Positions 43,892 through 51,733 of a DNA stretch of 53,739 bases are shown here, piece after piece. The stretch lies in NCBI GenBank assembly GCA_027485145.1, contig JAIXRO010000088.1, positions 1-53,739 on the forward strand, given 5' to 3'. The notes under the pieces are model-generated. The model had not been told where the DNA came from. It was given only the letters and a program-made list of their open reading frames with translations, and ran no database searches. The position numbers and the translations under genes were made by a program. Source of the stretch: Hyphomonadaceae bacterium (GTDB lineage: Bacteria > Pseudomonadota > Alphaproteobacteria > Caulobacterales > Hyphomonadaceae). Position 1 is the first letter of the stretch, and each line of letters begins with the position of its first letter.

Positions 43892-44389
43892 ATGAAACTT
43901 GCACTCGTATCTCTCGCCGCCATCCTTGCTGCCCCGATGGCCTTCGCCCAGGGCAATGTCGAACTCAGCGGTGGATACACCCAGTTCGATGCAGATGGCG
44001 CCGAACTCGGCGCCCTCACGGGACGCGGCACCTACTTCTTCAACCAGTATCTTGGCGCCGAAGGCGAAGTCTCCATCGGCATCGATGATGCCAATGTCGG
44101 CCCCGGAACGGTTGAGCTCGACAACTCCCTCGGCGCATTCGGCGTCGTACGCGCTCCGATCACGGAGCGTTTCGAACTCTTCGGCCGCGCCGGCTATGCC
44201 GCATCCGAATTCAATGCCAGCGTTCCCGGTCTCGGCAGCGCCTCGGGCGATGTCGACGGCCTCGCCTACGGCGTCGGCGGCAAGCTCTTCCTGACGGACA
44301 AGCTTGGCGTGCGCGCCGATGTCGGCCGTTATGAAGGCGACGACAATGAAGCTGACGTCTTCACCGTCGGCGGCGTCGTCCGCTTCTGA
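43892..44389 (+). CDS. Small outer-membrane beta-barrel protein
   Basis: A 165-residue exported protein. The signal peptide MKLALVSLAAILAAPMAFA is followed by alternating strands (LSGGYTQFD, GRGTYFFNQYLGAEGEVSIG) and ends in the aromatic-terminal VGGVVRF, consistent with an eight-stranded OmpA/OmpX-type barrel of opposite-facing hydrophobic residues. The GGAG ribosome site is a few bases upstream. The 170-base gap before it holds its promoter. A strong stem-loop follows. A porin-like or adhesive role is possible but unproved. Confidence 0.9.
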   Translation: MKLALVSLAAILAAPMAFAQGNVELSGGYTQFDADGAELGALTGRGTYFFNQYLGAEGEVSIGIDDANVGPGTVELDNSLGAFGVVRAPITERFELFGRAGYAASEFNASVPGLGSASGDVDGLAYGVGGKLFLTDKLGVRADVGRYEGDDNEADVFTVGGVVRF

Positions 44390-44413
44390 TGTCCGTTGAC
44401 GGATAAAATGGGG

Positions 44414-44446
44414 AGCCCCGGCGCACAGCGCGCCGGGGCTTTCTGT
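44414..44446 (+). terminator. Rho-independent terminator between beta-barrel and aroC genes
   Basis: AGCCCCGGCG at 44414-44423 and CGCCGGGGCT at 44431-44440 form a 10-base stem with a short loop, followed by TTCTGTT. It lies directly beyond both convergent stops, so it probably serves both strands. Confidence 0.88.
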
Positions 44447-45537
44447 TACCGCCCCGTTTGTCCGCGATGTCTCAGCTTGGCGTCGGCCAGCACGCAGGCG
44501 AGCATCGCCTCGGCGACCGGCACGGCCCGGATGCCGACACACGGGTCATGCCGCCCGATCGTGCGCACATCCACCTCTTCGCCGTCCCGCGTGATCGAGC
44601 GCACCTCGTTCAGGATCGAAGACGTCGGCTTGATCGCGATCCGCACGACCACATCCTGTCCGGTCGAAATGCCGCCCGCCACGCCGCCATTATTGTTGGC
44701 AAGGAACGTGGGCCCGTCATTGCCGGCGCGCATCTCGTCGGCATTCTCTTCGCCGGTCATCGCCGCCGCGGCAAAGCCCGCACCGATCTCGACGCCCTTG
44801 GCAGCATTGATGCCCATCATCGCGCCCGCGAGTTCCGCGTCGAGCTTGCCGTAAACCGGCGCGCCCCAGCCCGGCGGCACACCGCTGGCCTCGACCTGCA
44901 CGATTGCGCCCGCAGACGAGCCCGCTTTGCGCGTTTCGTCGAGAAAGGCTTCCCATTGGGCCGCCATCGCCTTGTCGGGGCACCAGAAGGGATTGTTTTG
45001 CGTCTCGTCCCAGTCCCACGCTTCGGGATCGATCATGTGCGGCCCGATCTGGATCACCGCGCCGCGGATTACGACCGCGTCGCCGAGCACGCGCCGCGCC
45101 ACCGCGCCCGCCGCCACGCGCGCCGCCGTCTCGCGCGCAGAAGATCGCCCGCCGCCGCGATAGTCCCGCACGCCATACTTCTGGTCATACGCAAAGTCCG
45201 CGTGCCCGGGCCGGTACCGGTCCCGGATCTCGCGGTAGTCCTTCGATCGCTGGTCGGTATTCTCGATCATCAGGCTGATCGGCGTGCCGGTCGTCACTTG
45301 CCCGCCCGTCCGGTCATCCTCGAACACGCCGGACAAAATCTTCACGAGGTCGGCTTCCTGCCGCTGAGTGACGAAGCGCGACGTGCCCGGCCGCCGCTTG
45401 TCGAGAAAGCCCTGGATGAAGGCCTCGTCCAGCGCGAGGCCCGGCGGGCACCCGTCCACCACGCAGCCCAGCGCCGGCCCATGGCTCTCGCCCCAGGTCG
45501 TCACGCGGAAAAGATGGCCAAACGTATTGTGCGACAT
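44446..45537 (-). CDS. aroC: Chorismate synthase
   Basis: A 363-residue chorismate synthase, the last shikimate-pathway step, converting 5-enolpyruvylshikimate-3-phosphate to chorismate with reduced FMN. The family signatures are [34 protein letters not shown] and [18 protein letters not shown]. The ATG at 45537 begins [20 protein letters not shown], the standard start; an upstream in-frame start would add 20 unlikely residues. It is divergent from pdxH, 68 bases apart. Confidence 0.97.
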   Translation of the reverse strand: MSHNTFGHLFRVTTWGESHGPALGCVVDGCPPGLALDEAFIQGFLDKRRPGTSRFVTQRQEADLVKILSGVFEDDRTGGQVTTGTPISLMIENTDQRSKDYREIRDRYRPGHADFAYDQKYGVRDYRGGGRSSARETAARVAAGAVARRVLGDAVVIRGAVIQIGPHMIDPEAWDWDETQNNPFWCPDKAMAAQWEAFLDETRKAGSSAGAIVQVEASGVPPGWGAPVYGKLDAELAGAMMGINAAKGVEIGAGFAAAAMTGEENADEMRAGNDGPTFLANNNGGVAGGISTGQDVVVRIAIKPTSSILNEVRSITRDGEEVDVRTIGRHDPCVGIRAVPVAEAMLACVLADAKLRHRGQTGR

Positions 45538-45605
45538 GTGACAGCCTGACCCTCGCAGTTCTGCCCCGCGTCCTATATGAAATCGCCAGCCTGACAAACC
45601 GCGAA

Positions 45606-46274
45606 ATGGCCGCCTCCATGTCTTCCTCCGTCATCCCGCCGACCCCCAGCGCCGCCGACTATGCGGATAGCGGAGACCGTCCGCTCATTCCCGAGACCAG
45701 CGATCCCATCGGCCTGTTTGCGCAATGGATGGCCGACGCGCGCGCCGCGGAGCCGAATGACGCCAACGCCATGTCCCTCGCGACGGTGGACGCCGATGGC
45801 AACCCGGATGTCCGTATCGTCCTCCTGAAGGGCGTGGACGCGTCCGGCTTCACCTTCTTCACCAACCTTGAAAGCGCCAAGGGCCAGCACCTCGCGGCCC
45901 GGCCCAACGCCGCCCTCGGCTTCCACTGGAAAAGCCTGCGCCGCCAGGTCCGCGTGCGAGGCGCCATCACCCGCGTCGCCGACGCCGAAGCCGACGCCTA
46001 CTTCGCCTCCCGCGCGCCGCAGAGCCGCATCAGCGCCATCGCATCCGACCAGTCCCGCCCGATGGCGAGCCGCGCGGTTTTCGAACAGCGCATTGCCGAA
46101 GTCTCCACCATCTACGGCGACGGCCCGGATATTCCGCGTCCGGACTTCTGGGGCGGCTTCCGCCTCACCCCCACCGAGATCGAGTTCTGGCAGGACCAGG
46201 CCTTCCGCATGCACGACCGCCTGAAGCTCTACCGCAAGGGCGACGGCTGGGTGAGCCTCAGGCTTTATCCGTGA
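45606..46274 (+). CDS. pdxH: Pyridoxamine 5'-phosphate oxidase
   Basis: A 222-residue FMN enzyme that oxidises pyridoxine or pyridoxamine 5'-phosphate to PLP. Conserved stretches are [67 protein letters not shown] and the C-terminal [17 protein letters not shown]. It supplies the cofactor used by several neighbours (GcvPB, tryptophanase). The ATG at 45606 or the one at 45618 may be the start. The last ten bases overlap the convergent TetR gene. Confidence 0.96.
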   Translation: MAASMSSSVIPPTPSAADYADSGDRPLIPETSDPIGLFAQWMADARAAEPNDANAMSLATVDADGNPDVRIVLLKGVDASGFTFFTNLESAKGQHLAARPNAALGFHWKSLRRQVRVRGAITRVADAEADAYFASRAPQSRISAIASDQSRPMASRAVFEQRIAEVSTIYGDGPDIPRPDFWGGFRLTPTEIEFWQDQAFRMHDRLKLYRKGDGWVSLRLYP

Positions 46275-46885
46275 GCGGACCACCGCGCTTTCCAGGTTGT
46301 GAGCGCGTCCTTGGCGATCTGATCCGGCGGAAGTCCCGGCGGTGCGTCGTCGCCGCGTATCAGGCCGAGAAGTAGAGTGCCATGCTCGATCATGCCCTGA
46401 AGCTGGCCAGCGACGTAAGACGGGTTGTTGTGATCCTGAAACAGGCCAGCCTCCACGCCCGCTTGCACGGCTTCGGCGAACATGTCTGATAGCTGCGCCT
46501 TGACGGATGCGTAAAAGCGTTCCGCCAGATCGGGATTCCGGCTTGTCTCGCTAATCAGCATGCGCATCAATCCGCGTGTGTGCGGCTCGCACAGGAATCG
46601 CGCATAGGCCCTCGCGAGCCCGTCGAGCCGCTGTTCAGGGCTGACCGCCGAGACGCCTCCATCCGCTTCAATCCGCATCAAGCCGTCTAGGGCGACTGCC
46701 GCGAACAGCGCCTCCTTGGACCGGAAGTGCCGGTAAAGCGTGGCCGTGGAGACCTCCGCCAGCCGCGCAATCTGTTCCATCGGCGTCTCCGCGAATCCCT
46801 GACGACGGAAGAGGTCCAGCCCGGCCGCCAGGATGCTGTTCCGCTTTTGGGAAGAGCGTTCAGACCTGAAAGCTTCAAGTGTCAT
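46265..46885 (-). CDS. TetR/AcrR family transcriptional repressor
   Basis: A 206-residue regulator. The N-terminal helix-turn-helix is RNSILAAGLDLFRRQGF, TPMEQIARLAEVSTATLYRHF and SKEALFAAV, followed by an all-helical ligand/dimer domain typical of AcrR types. It is divergent from a lipoprotein-SDR operon, and the 87-base gap holds an AACG-N4-CGTT palindrome inside a promoter, so it probably represses that operon and itself. The inducer is unknown. Its 3' end overlaps pdxH by ten bases. Confidence 0.94.
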   Translation of the reverse strand: MTLEAFRSERSSQKRNSILAAGLDLFRRQGFAETPMEQIARLAEVSTATLYRHFRSKEALFAAVALDGLMRIEADGGVSAVSPEQRLDGLARAYARFLCEPHTRGLMRMLISETSRNPDLAERFYASVKAQLSDMFAEAVQAGVEAGLFQDHNNPSYVAGQLQGMIEHGTLLLGLIRGDDAPPGLPPDQIAKDALTTWKARWSAHG

Positions 46886-46911
46886 GCGGGGTCACCTGCC
46901 GAGAGGGTCAA

Positions 46912-46940
46912 TTGACATCTAAACGAAAACGTTCATTTTA
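46912..46940 (+). promoter_or_regulatory. Promoter with TetR operator-like palindrome
   Basis: A TTGACA -35 at 46912-46917 is followed at 17-18 bases by a weak T-rich -10 near 46935-46941. The spacer holds AACG (46922-46925) and CGTT (46930-46933) as inverted arms around AAAA. A bound repressor would cover the promoter. The strand given is for the lipoprotein operon; the repressor gene lies on the other side. Confidence 0.62.
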
Positions 46941-46972
46941 CCATTAACTCAAACCTCTCGGAGTTGATCATC

Positions 46973-48313
46973 ATGAAAAGGTTTTGGCTAGGCGCTGGGG
47001 CCTGTGCGGTCGGGCTGGGTGCTTGCGCCAGCCTGGCGAGCTTTGAGTCTGATGACCCCGGTTTCGCTGATCGCTCCGGCCAGTTCGAAGGGCGGTTCCT
47101 GGCGCTGTCCGACGCAAGCATGGCTGGCAGTGCTTATGCGGACGGCAAACTGGAACCCTTTGAAGGGGCGCAGGATCAGTTGACCCTCTTCGAGAACGGT
47201 CGTCCGGTGTCCGCTGCCGAGGCTTCGAATTCCGTCATTTCCTGGCCTCAGGTTCTGGCGGTTTCACCAGACGGAAAAATGGCCGCGACGGTCGAATCGC
47301 GGGGCAATCTGGACGCGGGCACGGACGCCGTCGGCAACGCCTATGTGGAGTTTCCTGTAGGCCAACAACTGACCGTTCTAGCTGTTGATGACGCTTCCGT
47401 TTCGGTCCGCTCGATCACGCCGGTTGGAGGCGCAAATCCGCAATCGGTCGAGTTCATTGCGAACCGCTCTTGGTTGGCCGTTGCGACCGAAACCGCTGGC
47501 TCGGAATTGATCCTTGTACAGATTTCCCCGGATGGCGTGCCCCAGCAATCCGTCGCATTCAACCTTAAACCGCCGTTCGAGGCGTCCGACACGGAGCTGT
47601 TCCTGCGGGCCGTGTCCGTCTCACCGGACGGGACTCGGCTGGCTGCCAACATCGCGAACAAACGCCTCCAGTTCTACACCCTGCAATGGTCGGACGACGG
47701 AAAGCCTTTGACGGTCGTGGCCGACGGCCCTCCCTTGGAGCCCGGAAAGCGCGTCGCGACGCTTCGCTGGACCCCGGACGGTCGCTATCTCGTCGCGGCG
47801 GATGTCGGCGACAGCGACAGCGGCGGCGCCGCAATGCTGTTCCTGGCGGAAGGCCACCTCACGGTAATCGCCCCGCCATCGGCTGCTGCGGCGGCTAAAG
47901 TCGTCTCGCGCGCCAAGGCGGGAATCTTCCCCGAAGGCTTCGCGCTGTCCGAAGACGGAAGCCGCGTGGCCGCGATCGCCATGGAACGAACCTACCTTCC
48001 GCAACTGCCTTTCCTGTCAAATTGGCCGCGCCGCCGCAGTTATGCCCTCACGCTATACGCGCTTGATCCCGGTACCGGCGCGCTCACCCCGCTGGACAGG
48101 GTGCGGGCGGCGGGCATCCTGCCGGAAGATGTCATCTTCGATGCAGCCGGGCAAAACCTTGCCGTCGCCGTGTTCCACCGCCGCAAGGGCGACGACCGCC
48201 TGCGAGGTTTCATCGACTTTTTCGCCGTTTCGCCGGAAGGGAAACTCATCCCCCAAAACGCGACTCAAGCCGTGATGCGCGGACCACATGATCTGGTGAG
48301 GTTGCCGGAATGA
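46973..48313 (+). CDS. Lipoprotein with beta-propeller-like repeats
   Basis: A 446-residue exported protein with a lipobox LGAC (Cys18). The mature part repeats short blade-like units with SPDG motifs (VLAVSPDGKMAATVESRG, AVSVSPDGTRLAANI, RWTPDGRYLVAADVG, ALSEDGSRVAAIA), as in WD40- or lactonase-type seven-bladed propellers. No catalytic residues are recognisable. The ATG at 46973 has CGGAG nine bases upstream; the in-frame TTG at 46964 is less likely. The operon continues into an SDR gene through an ATGA overlap, and a TetR repressor is divergent. Confidence 0.85.
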   Translation: MKRFWLGAGACAVGLGACASLASFESDDPGFADRSGQFEGRFLALSDASMAGSAYADGKLEPFEGAQDQLTLFENGRPVSAAEASNSVISWPQVLAVSPDGKMAATVESRGNLDAGTDAVGNAYVEFPVGQQLTVLAVDDASVSVRSITPVGGANPQSVEFIANRSWLAVATETAGSELILVQISPDGVPQQSVAFNLKPPFEASDTELFLRAVSVSPDGTRLAANIANKRLQFYTLQWSDDGKPLTVVADGPPLEPGKRVATLRWTPDGRYLVAADVGDSDSGGAAMLFLAEGHLTVIAPPSAAAAAKVVSRAKAGIFPEGFALSEDGSRVAAIAMERTYLPQLPFLSNWPRRRSYALTLYALDPGTGALTPLDRVRAAGILPEDVIFDAAGQNLAVAVFHRRKGDDRLRGFIDFFAVSPEGKLIPQNATQAVMRGPHDLVRLPE

Positions 48314-49119
48314 CGCTCGAAGCCTATCGCGGAAAGCTTGCGCTGGTCACCGGCGCAGGCGACGGGATCGGCGCCATGCTCGCGCGCCAGTTCGCGGCAA
48401 GCGGGCTGCGTGTTTGCGTGCAGGATATCCGGATGGGCGCGGCCGAATTGGTTGCGCAGGAGATCGGACCGTCTGCCTTTGCGCTCGGCGGCGATGTCAG
48501 CGATCCCGAAAGTCTCGCTGCGGCCGCTGAAAGCCTGAAGGTGCGTGGCGAGACACTCAGCCTGCTGTGGATCAATGCAGGTGTCGGCGCGGGCTCGCCC
48601 GTGCTTGCAGGCAAAAGAAATACGATCGACTGGGCGTTTGGCGTCAATGTGCTCGGTGTGATCTGGACCGCCCAAGCCTTCCGTCCCCTGATGGACCCGG
48701 CGAGCGGCATCTGCCATGTGGGCGTAACCGCCTCTTCGGCGTCGCTGCGCGCGCCCGGCGGCGATTTCCCGCTTTACGCTGTCACCAAGCACGGGGCTTT
48801 CGCCGTGGCCGAAGCGCTCTCCGAGGAACTTGCGCGCGACGGCATCGGCACAACGATCCTTTGCCCCGGTCTCCTGAACACGGACATCTGGGATGGCGGG
48901 CGGGCTCGCCCCGAGCGTTTCGGCGGGCCGCGCCGGCAGGACCCGTCGATCTCCGGCCCATGGCGCGCCGCCAAGGATCCGGCTTTGATGTGGCCGCACA
49001 TCAAAGCCAGGATCGCCGCGGGCGGAGGCTACCTCGTCTGCGCCACGGATGGTGGCGAAACGAAAGCAATCCTCGAGGCCCGGCTCAGGGAGATTTCAAC
49101 ATCGATCATCGAAATCTGA
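48310..49119 (+). CDS. Short-chain dehydrogenase/reductase, second gene of the TetR-controlled operon
   Basis: A 269-residue SDR with TGAGDGIG (residues 14-21), the NAG motif in INAGVG and the catalytic YAVTK. The substrate-loop part (LLNTDIWDGGRARPERFGG) is of the classical family. It is coupled by an ATGA overlap to the propeller lipoprotein, so the two are made together, although one should be exported and this one is cytoplasmic. The cofactor is probably NAD(H), from the Asp in VQDIR. The substrate may be the ligand or product sensed by the TetR protein, which is a guess. It is convergent with the gene at 49135. Confidence 0.9.
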   Translation: MTLEAYRGKLALVTGAGDGIGAMLARQFAASGLRVCVQDIRMGAAELVAQEIGPSAFALGGDVSDPESLAAAAESLKVRGETLSLLWINAGVGAGSPVLAGKRNTIDWAFGVNVLGVIWTAQAFRPLMDPASGICHVGVTASSASLRAPGGDFPLYAVTKHGAFAVAEALSEELARDGIGTTILCPGLLNTDIWDGGRARPERFGGPRRQDPSISGPWRAAKDPALMWPHIKARIAAGGGYLVCATDGGETKAILEARLREISTSIIEI

Positions 49120-49134
49120 TCGATGCGTCGGCGC

Positions 49135-49590
49135 CTATGCCGGCGTGATCTTCGCGACGTCCCGCTCCACCACCATATGTGGCACGCCGTCACTCGTGCG
49201 GAAGGCCGAAACCCCCTCTGCCGAGACAGTGATCTGCACCTGGGTGCGAAAGTTCGAGAAACTCTCGAACTCGACCACGTCCACCGCCTCGTCAAACCGG
49301 ATCGTCACCTCAAACGCCGCGCCGCCGCCGGCTTCGCGAACGCCGAGCACGCGGCCCTTGAACGGCTGCTTGAGATACCGCCCGGCGACAAGATCGCCGA
49401 CCTGCAGCGGCGCTTCAGGCGCGTTCGACAAGCGTGCCGACGCCGTGTTCCAGTCGCGGTCGCCAAGTTCCGCGGCCACAAGTTCAAGCGCTTCAGAGTG
49501 CGAGACCGGCCGGCCGGCTGCAGACAATTCGGAACGCAGTTCGCGGGCGCGGGCTTTCGCCTGCGCGCGGTTGTGAATGGGGGTCGTCAT
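49135..49590 (-). CDS. Glyoxalase-related protein domain (PF20066-like)
   Basis: A 151-residue protein. The N-terminal helical segment (AKARARELRSELSAAGRPVSHSE, then ALELVAAELGDRDWNTASARL) is the signature of the small domain often attached to glyoxalase-superfamily proteins (PF20066, from memory). The C-terminal 90 residues are a beta-rich unit of unknown role (VGDLVAGRYLKQPFKGRVLGV). It has a promoter and a 160-base leader with inverted repeats upstream (see the entries at 49654 and 49758). Convergent with the SDR gene, 15 bases apart. Confidence 0.82.
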   Translation of the reverse strand: MTTPIHNRAQAKARARELRSELSAAGRPVSHSEALELVAAELGDRDWNTASARLSNAPEAPLQVGDLVAGRYLKQPFKGRVLGVREAGGGAAFEVTIRFDEAVDVVEFESFSNFRTQVQITVSAEGVSAFRTSDGVPHMVVERDVAKITPA

Positions 49591-49653
49591 CGGATCTATC
49601 CTTCAGTCCGGGCAGTCACGTTGCAGCGGGGCTCGCCTTGCCGCGGAACTGCC

Positions 49654-49710
49654 GGTGAAGACATGTTTCCGTGAAATGTCGCGGCGCCTGCGCGCCGGGG
49701 GATCTTCACC
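49654..49710 (-). ncRNA. Possible structured leader of the 49590 gene
   Basis: GGTGAAGA at 49654-49661 is exactly complementary to TCTTCACC at 49703-49710. Between them are an imperfect stem (GACAT at 49660-49664 with ATGTC at 49676-49680) and a second small stem (GGCGC with GCGCC around 49683-49696). The element lies inside the inferred 5' untranslated region on the minus strand. The evidence is only sequence complementarity in one genome. Confidence 0.35.
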
Positions 49711-49757
49711 TTCAGGCCGAAGCCTTGCGAGCGGCGGGCGTCCCTGAGCCCGCGCGC

Positions 49758-49786
49758 CTCATACGCCGCACACGGATCGCGGTCAA
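49758..49786 (-). promoter_or_regulatory. Sigma-70-like promoter of the 49590 gene
   Basis: On the minus strand TTGACC (complement of 49781-49786) and TATGAG (complement of 49758-49763) are 17 bases apart, the ideal spacing. Transcription would start near 49750, giving a leader of about 160 bases. It overlaps the last part of the intergenic space after the desaturase stop at 49797. Confidence 0.6.
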
Positions 49787-49796
49787 TCGCCTTGCG

Positions 49797-50672
49797 TCAA
49801 AGCGTGTCGATCCGGCACCCGCGCGCCTCGAGTATCGGCCGCATCTGCCAGTAGGCCATCGGCGTGCGGTAGAGCGGAATGCGCGGATGCAGGTGGTGCA
49901 CGATATGATACTGCATTCCCATCGAGCCGATATTGCCGAACAGCGCCCGGAAGCTGCGCGTGTCGCGGTAGCGCCCTTTGTCCGTCGCCGGATGATGCGG
50001 CGCCCAGCTGAGATAGTACTGGATATAGGTCATCCCGATATGCCGGGGCAGCCACCAGAGCAGGGCCGCTTCCAGCGCAAAGCCGCTCCATGCGAGCCCG
50101 AACAGGATGCCGTAGAAGACAAGGTTGTAGATCGCCGCATCGAGCAGCACGTCGGGCCGCCCGATCCGCTTGAGTGTTTCGGCATAACTCGCCAGCCCGC
50201 CTTTCGCGCCCGGCTGACGGTTCTGGATACTGGTCCAGATGGCATGCAGGGGGCCATTGGCCTGTGTCGAGTGATCCGGATCAAGGGCCGGGTCATTCGC
50301 ATGTGTGTGGTGCTCGAGATGCGTCAGCCGCGCCACCCGGTAAGGCAGCACCAGCGGGATGGTCGACAGGTGCCCCACCGCCTGGTTCAGCCAGCGCAGC
50401 TTCGTGCCGGGCCGCGCGATGATGTCATGCTGCGCCTCGTGGGAGGGCAGGTAGCAGGCCGCCACATTGAACGACGCGATCAGGAATCCCGCCCAGAGCG
50501 GCAGGATGCCCATGAAGACGAGGGGCCAGAGGGCCAGCCAGACGGCGAGGTTGGCAAAGGCCCAGGCGACGGCAAAATACGGGAACTGGTCGATGTGCTG
50601 GCGGGCGATCTCGCGCTCCAGCTTCATGAGCTCGATCTCCGACAGGGATTTCAACGACACAGGCGCGGTCAT
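49797..50672 (-). CDS. Fatty acid desaturase family membrane enzyme
   Basis: A 291-residue membrane-bound diiron enzyme. The three histidine boxes are H78EAQH82, H118LEHH122 and H256IVHH260 (then LHP). About four hydrophobic stretches anchor it. It introduces a double bond, hydroxyl or keto group into a lipid; this box pattern fits acyl-lipid desaturases or beta-carotene-type hydroxylases and ketolases. The gene's ATG overlaps the stop of a 64-residue membrane protein gene (ATGA, 50669-50672), so translation is coupled. No carotenoid genes are present, which favours an acyl desaturase. Confidence 0.9.
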   Translation of the reverse strand: MTAPVSLKSLSEIELMKLEREIARQHIDQFPYFAVAWAFANLAVWLALWPLVFMGILPLWAGFLIASFNVAACYLPSHEAQHDIIARPGTKLRWLNQAVGHLSTIPLVLPYRVARLTHLEHHTHANDPALDPDHSTQANGPLHAIWTSIQNRQPGAKGGLASYAETLKRIGRPDVLLDAAIYNLVFYGILFGLAWSGFALEAALLWWLPRHIGMTYIQYYLSWAPHHPATDKGRYRDTRSFRALFGNIGSMGMQYHIVHHLHPRIPLYRTPMAYWQMRPILEARGCRIDTL

Positions 50673-50863
50673 ATCCAGCGCCCCCGGATCTGTGCCACCG
50701 CGCCCAGAAGGCCGCCGATGCTAAGTCCCGCCAGCAGAGGGGTCAATCCGAAGGGCAAAGTCCACTGCGCCCGTTCGAGGATCTGCGCCGCCAGCGGCGC
50801 CATGAACCCGAACCCGAACAGCAACGGGCCGAACCTGAAAATCAATCCAATGACAGCCAGCAT
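50669..50863 (-). CDS. 64-residue membrane protein coupled to the desaturase
   Basis: A small, very hydrophobic protein with two predicted helices (MLAVIGLIFRFGPLLFGFGF and GLTPLLAGLSIGGLLGAV) and a short positively charged end. The ATG at 50863 has a GGAGG ribosome site 7 bases upstream. The frame is open to an ATG at 50932, but that would translate through the perfect palindrome at 50886-50901, so the shorter form is chosen. It may assist or stabilise the desaturase, which is inference from coupling. I recognise no family. Confidence 0.72.
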   Translation of the reverse strand: MLAVIGLIFRFGPLLFGFGFMAPLAAQILERAQWTLPFGLTPLLAGLSIGGLLGAVAQIRGRWI

Positions 50864-50885
50864 GAACAGCCCTCCAAGAAAAAAG

Positions 50886-50901
50886 ATGACGCATGCGTCA
50901 T
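50886..50901. promoter_or_regulatory. Perfect 16-base palindrome in the desaturase/DUF4345 divergent promoter
   Basis: ATGACGCATGCGTCAT is its own reverse complement. The flanks are A-rich on the left and T-rich on the right, extending the symmetry to about 26 bases with one mismatch. An adjacent second repeat, TTGGC at 50905-50909 and GCCAA at 50914-50918, lies on the right. Both are between the starts at 50863 and 50948, so they are likely regulator sites rather than a terminator. Confidence 0.65.
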
Positions 50902-50947
50902 TTTTTGGCAAGAGCCAATCTGACAACATCACAATAGGGGAACCACC

Positions 50948-51331
50948 ATGAAACTCGGCCTGCAGATCGTCCTCGGCCTCTTCTCGCTTATCCCGCTGGC
51001 TTTTGCGGCGATGGGGCTACTGTCAGGCATGGCGGGGGCCGATCCGGCCGCCGCCGTTTCGGCCGCGGTGGACAACCAGTACCGCTACATGTCCGGCGTC
51101 TACATCCTCGTCACGTTTCTTCTCTGGTACGCCATTCCGAAAATCGAAACGCATTTCCGCATGATGTGTCTGATCTGCGCCGCCCTCGTCATCGGCGGCA
51201 TCGGCCGTCTCCTGTCGCAGGGCGCCGTCGGTCCGGGTACGGAGCAGCAGCAGATCGGCGCCTTCATCGAGCTCGGCTCGCCGGTTCTTCTGGTCTGGCT
51301 CTGGCTCGTGACACGGCAAGCCAAAAGCTGA
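50948..51331 (+). CDS. DUF4345 family membrane protein
   Basis: A 127-residue protein with four membrane helices. The motif DNQYRYMSGVYI, in the second half of the first periplasmic or cytoplasmic loop, marks DUF4345. The family is uncharacterised. A GGGG ribosome site is upstream of the ATG at 50948. It diverges from the desaturase pair with 84 bases between starts, sharing the palindrome, which suggests co-regulation. Confidence 0.92.
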   Translation: MKLGLQIVLGLFSLIPLAFAAMGLLSGMAGADPAAAVSAAVDNQYRYMSGVYILVTFLLWYAIPKIETHFRMMCLICAALVIGGIGRLLSQGAVGPGTEQQQIGAFIELGSPVLLVWLWLVTRQAKS

Positions 51332-51353
51332 AACGGCCAAGGCCTTCCGGCGC

Positions 51354-51719
51354 TCAGGTTTCCTGCCCGGCCCGGATGAGATTGCCATCGGGGTCAAGCA
51401 AGGCGCATTCGCGCATGTCCCAGGGTTTGACCTCAACCGGGTGAAACCGCGGGATACCGGTGCGCGGAAGGCCAAGACGCTCCACGTCGGCCGAGAATGC
51501 GTCAATATCTGACGGTCTCAGATACGCGCCGTGATCGTTCTGGTACGGATCATGTCCCGCCTTCAGGAAGAAGTGGATTTCCGCCCCCTCCCGCTTCATC
51601 AGCAGGTAGTCGGCGTCGATGTAGATCGTCTCGAAGCCCAGCGCCGCATAGAAGCGCTCGCTCGCGGCAATGTCGCCCGAAGGCAGGATCGGAGACAACT
51701 TCTCAAGCATCGGTCTCAT
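51354..51719 (-). CDS. Bleomycin-resistance/VOC family protein
   Basis: A 121-residue vicinal-oxygen-chelate fold protein. The start LEKLSPILPSGDIAASERFYAALGF is typical of the bleomycin-binding type, and HFFLKAGHDPYQND and ECALLDPDGNLIRAGQ close the fold. Such proteins bind or modify small molecules; real drug resistance is not implied. The ATG at 51719 or the one three codons later (51710) may be the start. It is followed by a 14-base gap from the stop of the upstream GDPD gene. Confidence 0.88.
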   Translation of the reverse strand: MRPMLEKLSPILPSGDIAASERFYAALGFETIYIDADYLLMKREGAEIHFFLKAGHDPYQNDHGAYLRPSDIDAFSADVERLGLPRTGIPRFHPVEVKPWDMRECALLDPDGNLIRAGQET

Positions 51720-51733
51720 CCCGTTTCGGACAA

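Noticed and set aside
46865-48330. Similar starts MTLEAF and MTLEAY in the TetR and SDR proteins
   Set aside because: The similarity is only six residues, in unrelated folds, and the codons differ, so it is coincidence rather than a duplicated leader.
50886-50901. Palindrome as a transcription terminator
   Set aside because: It has no loop, lies between divergent starts rather than after a gene, and the flanking A and T tracts are symmetrical, so an operator is more likely.
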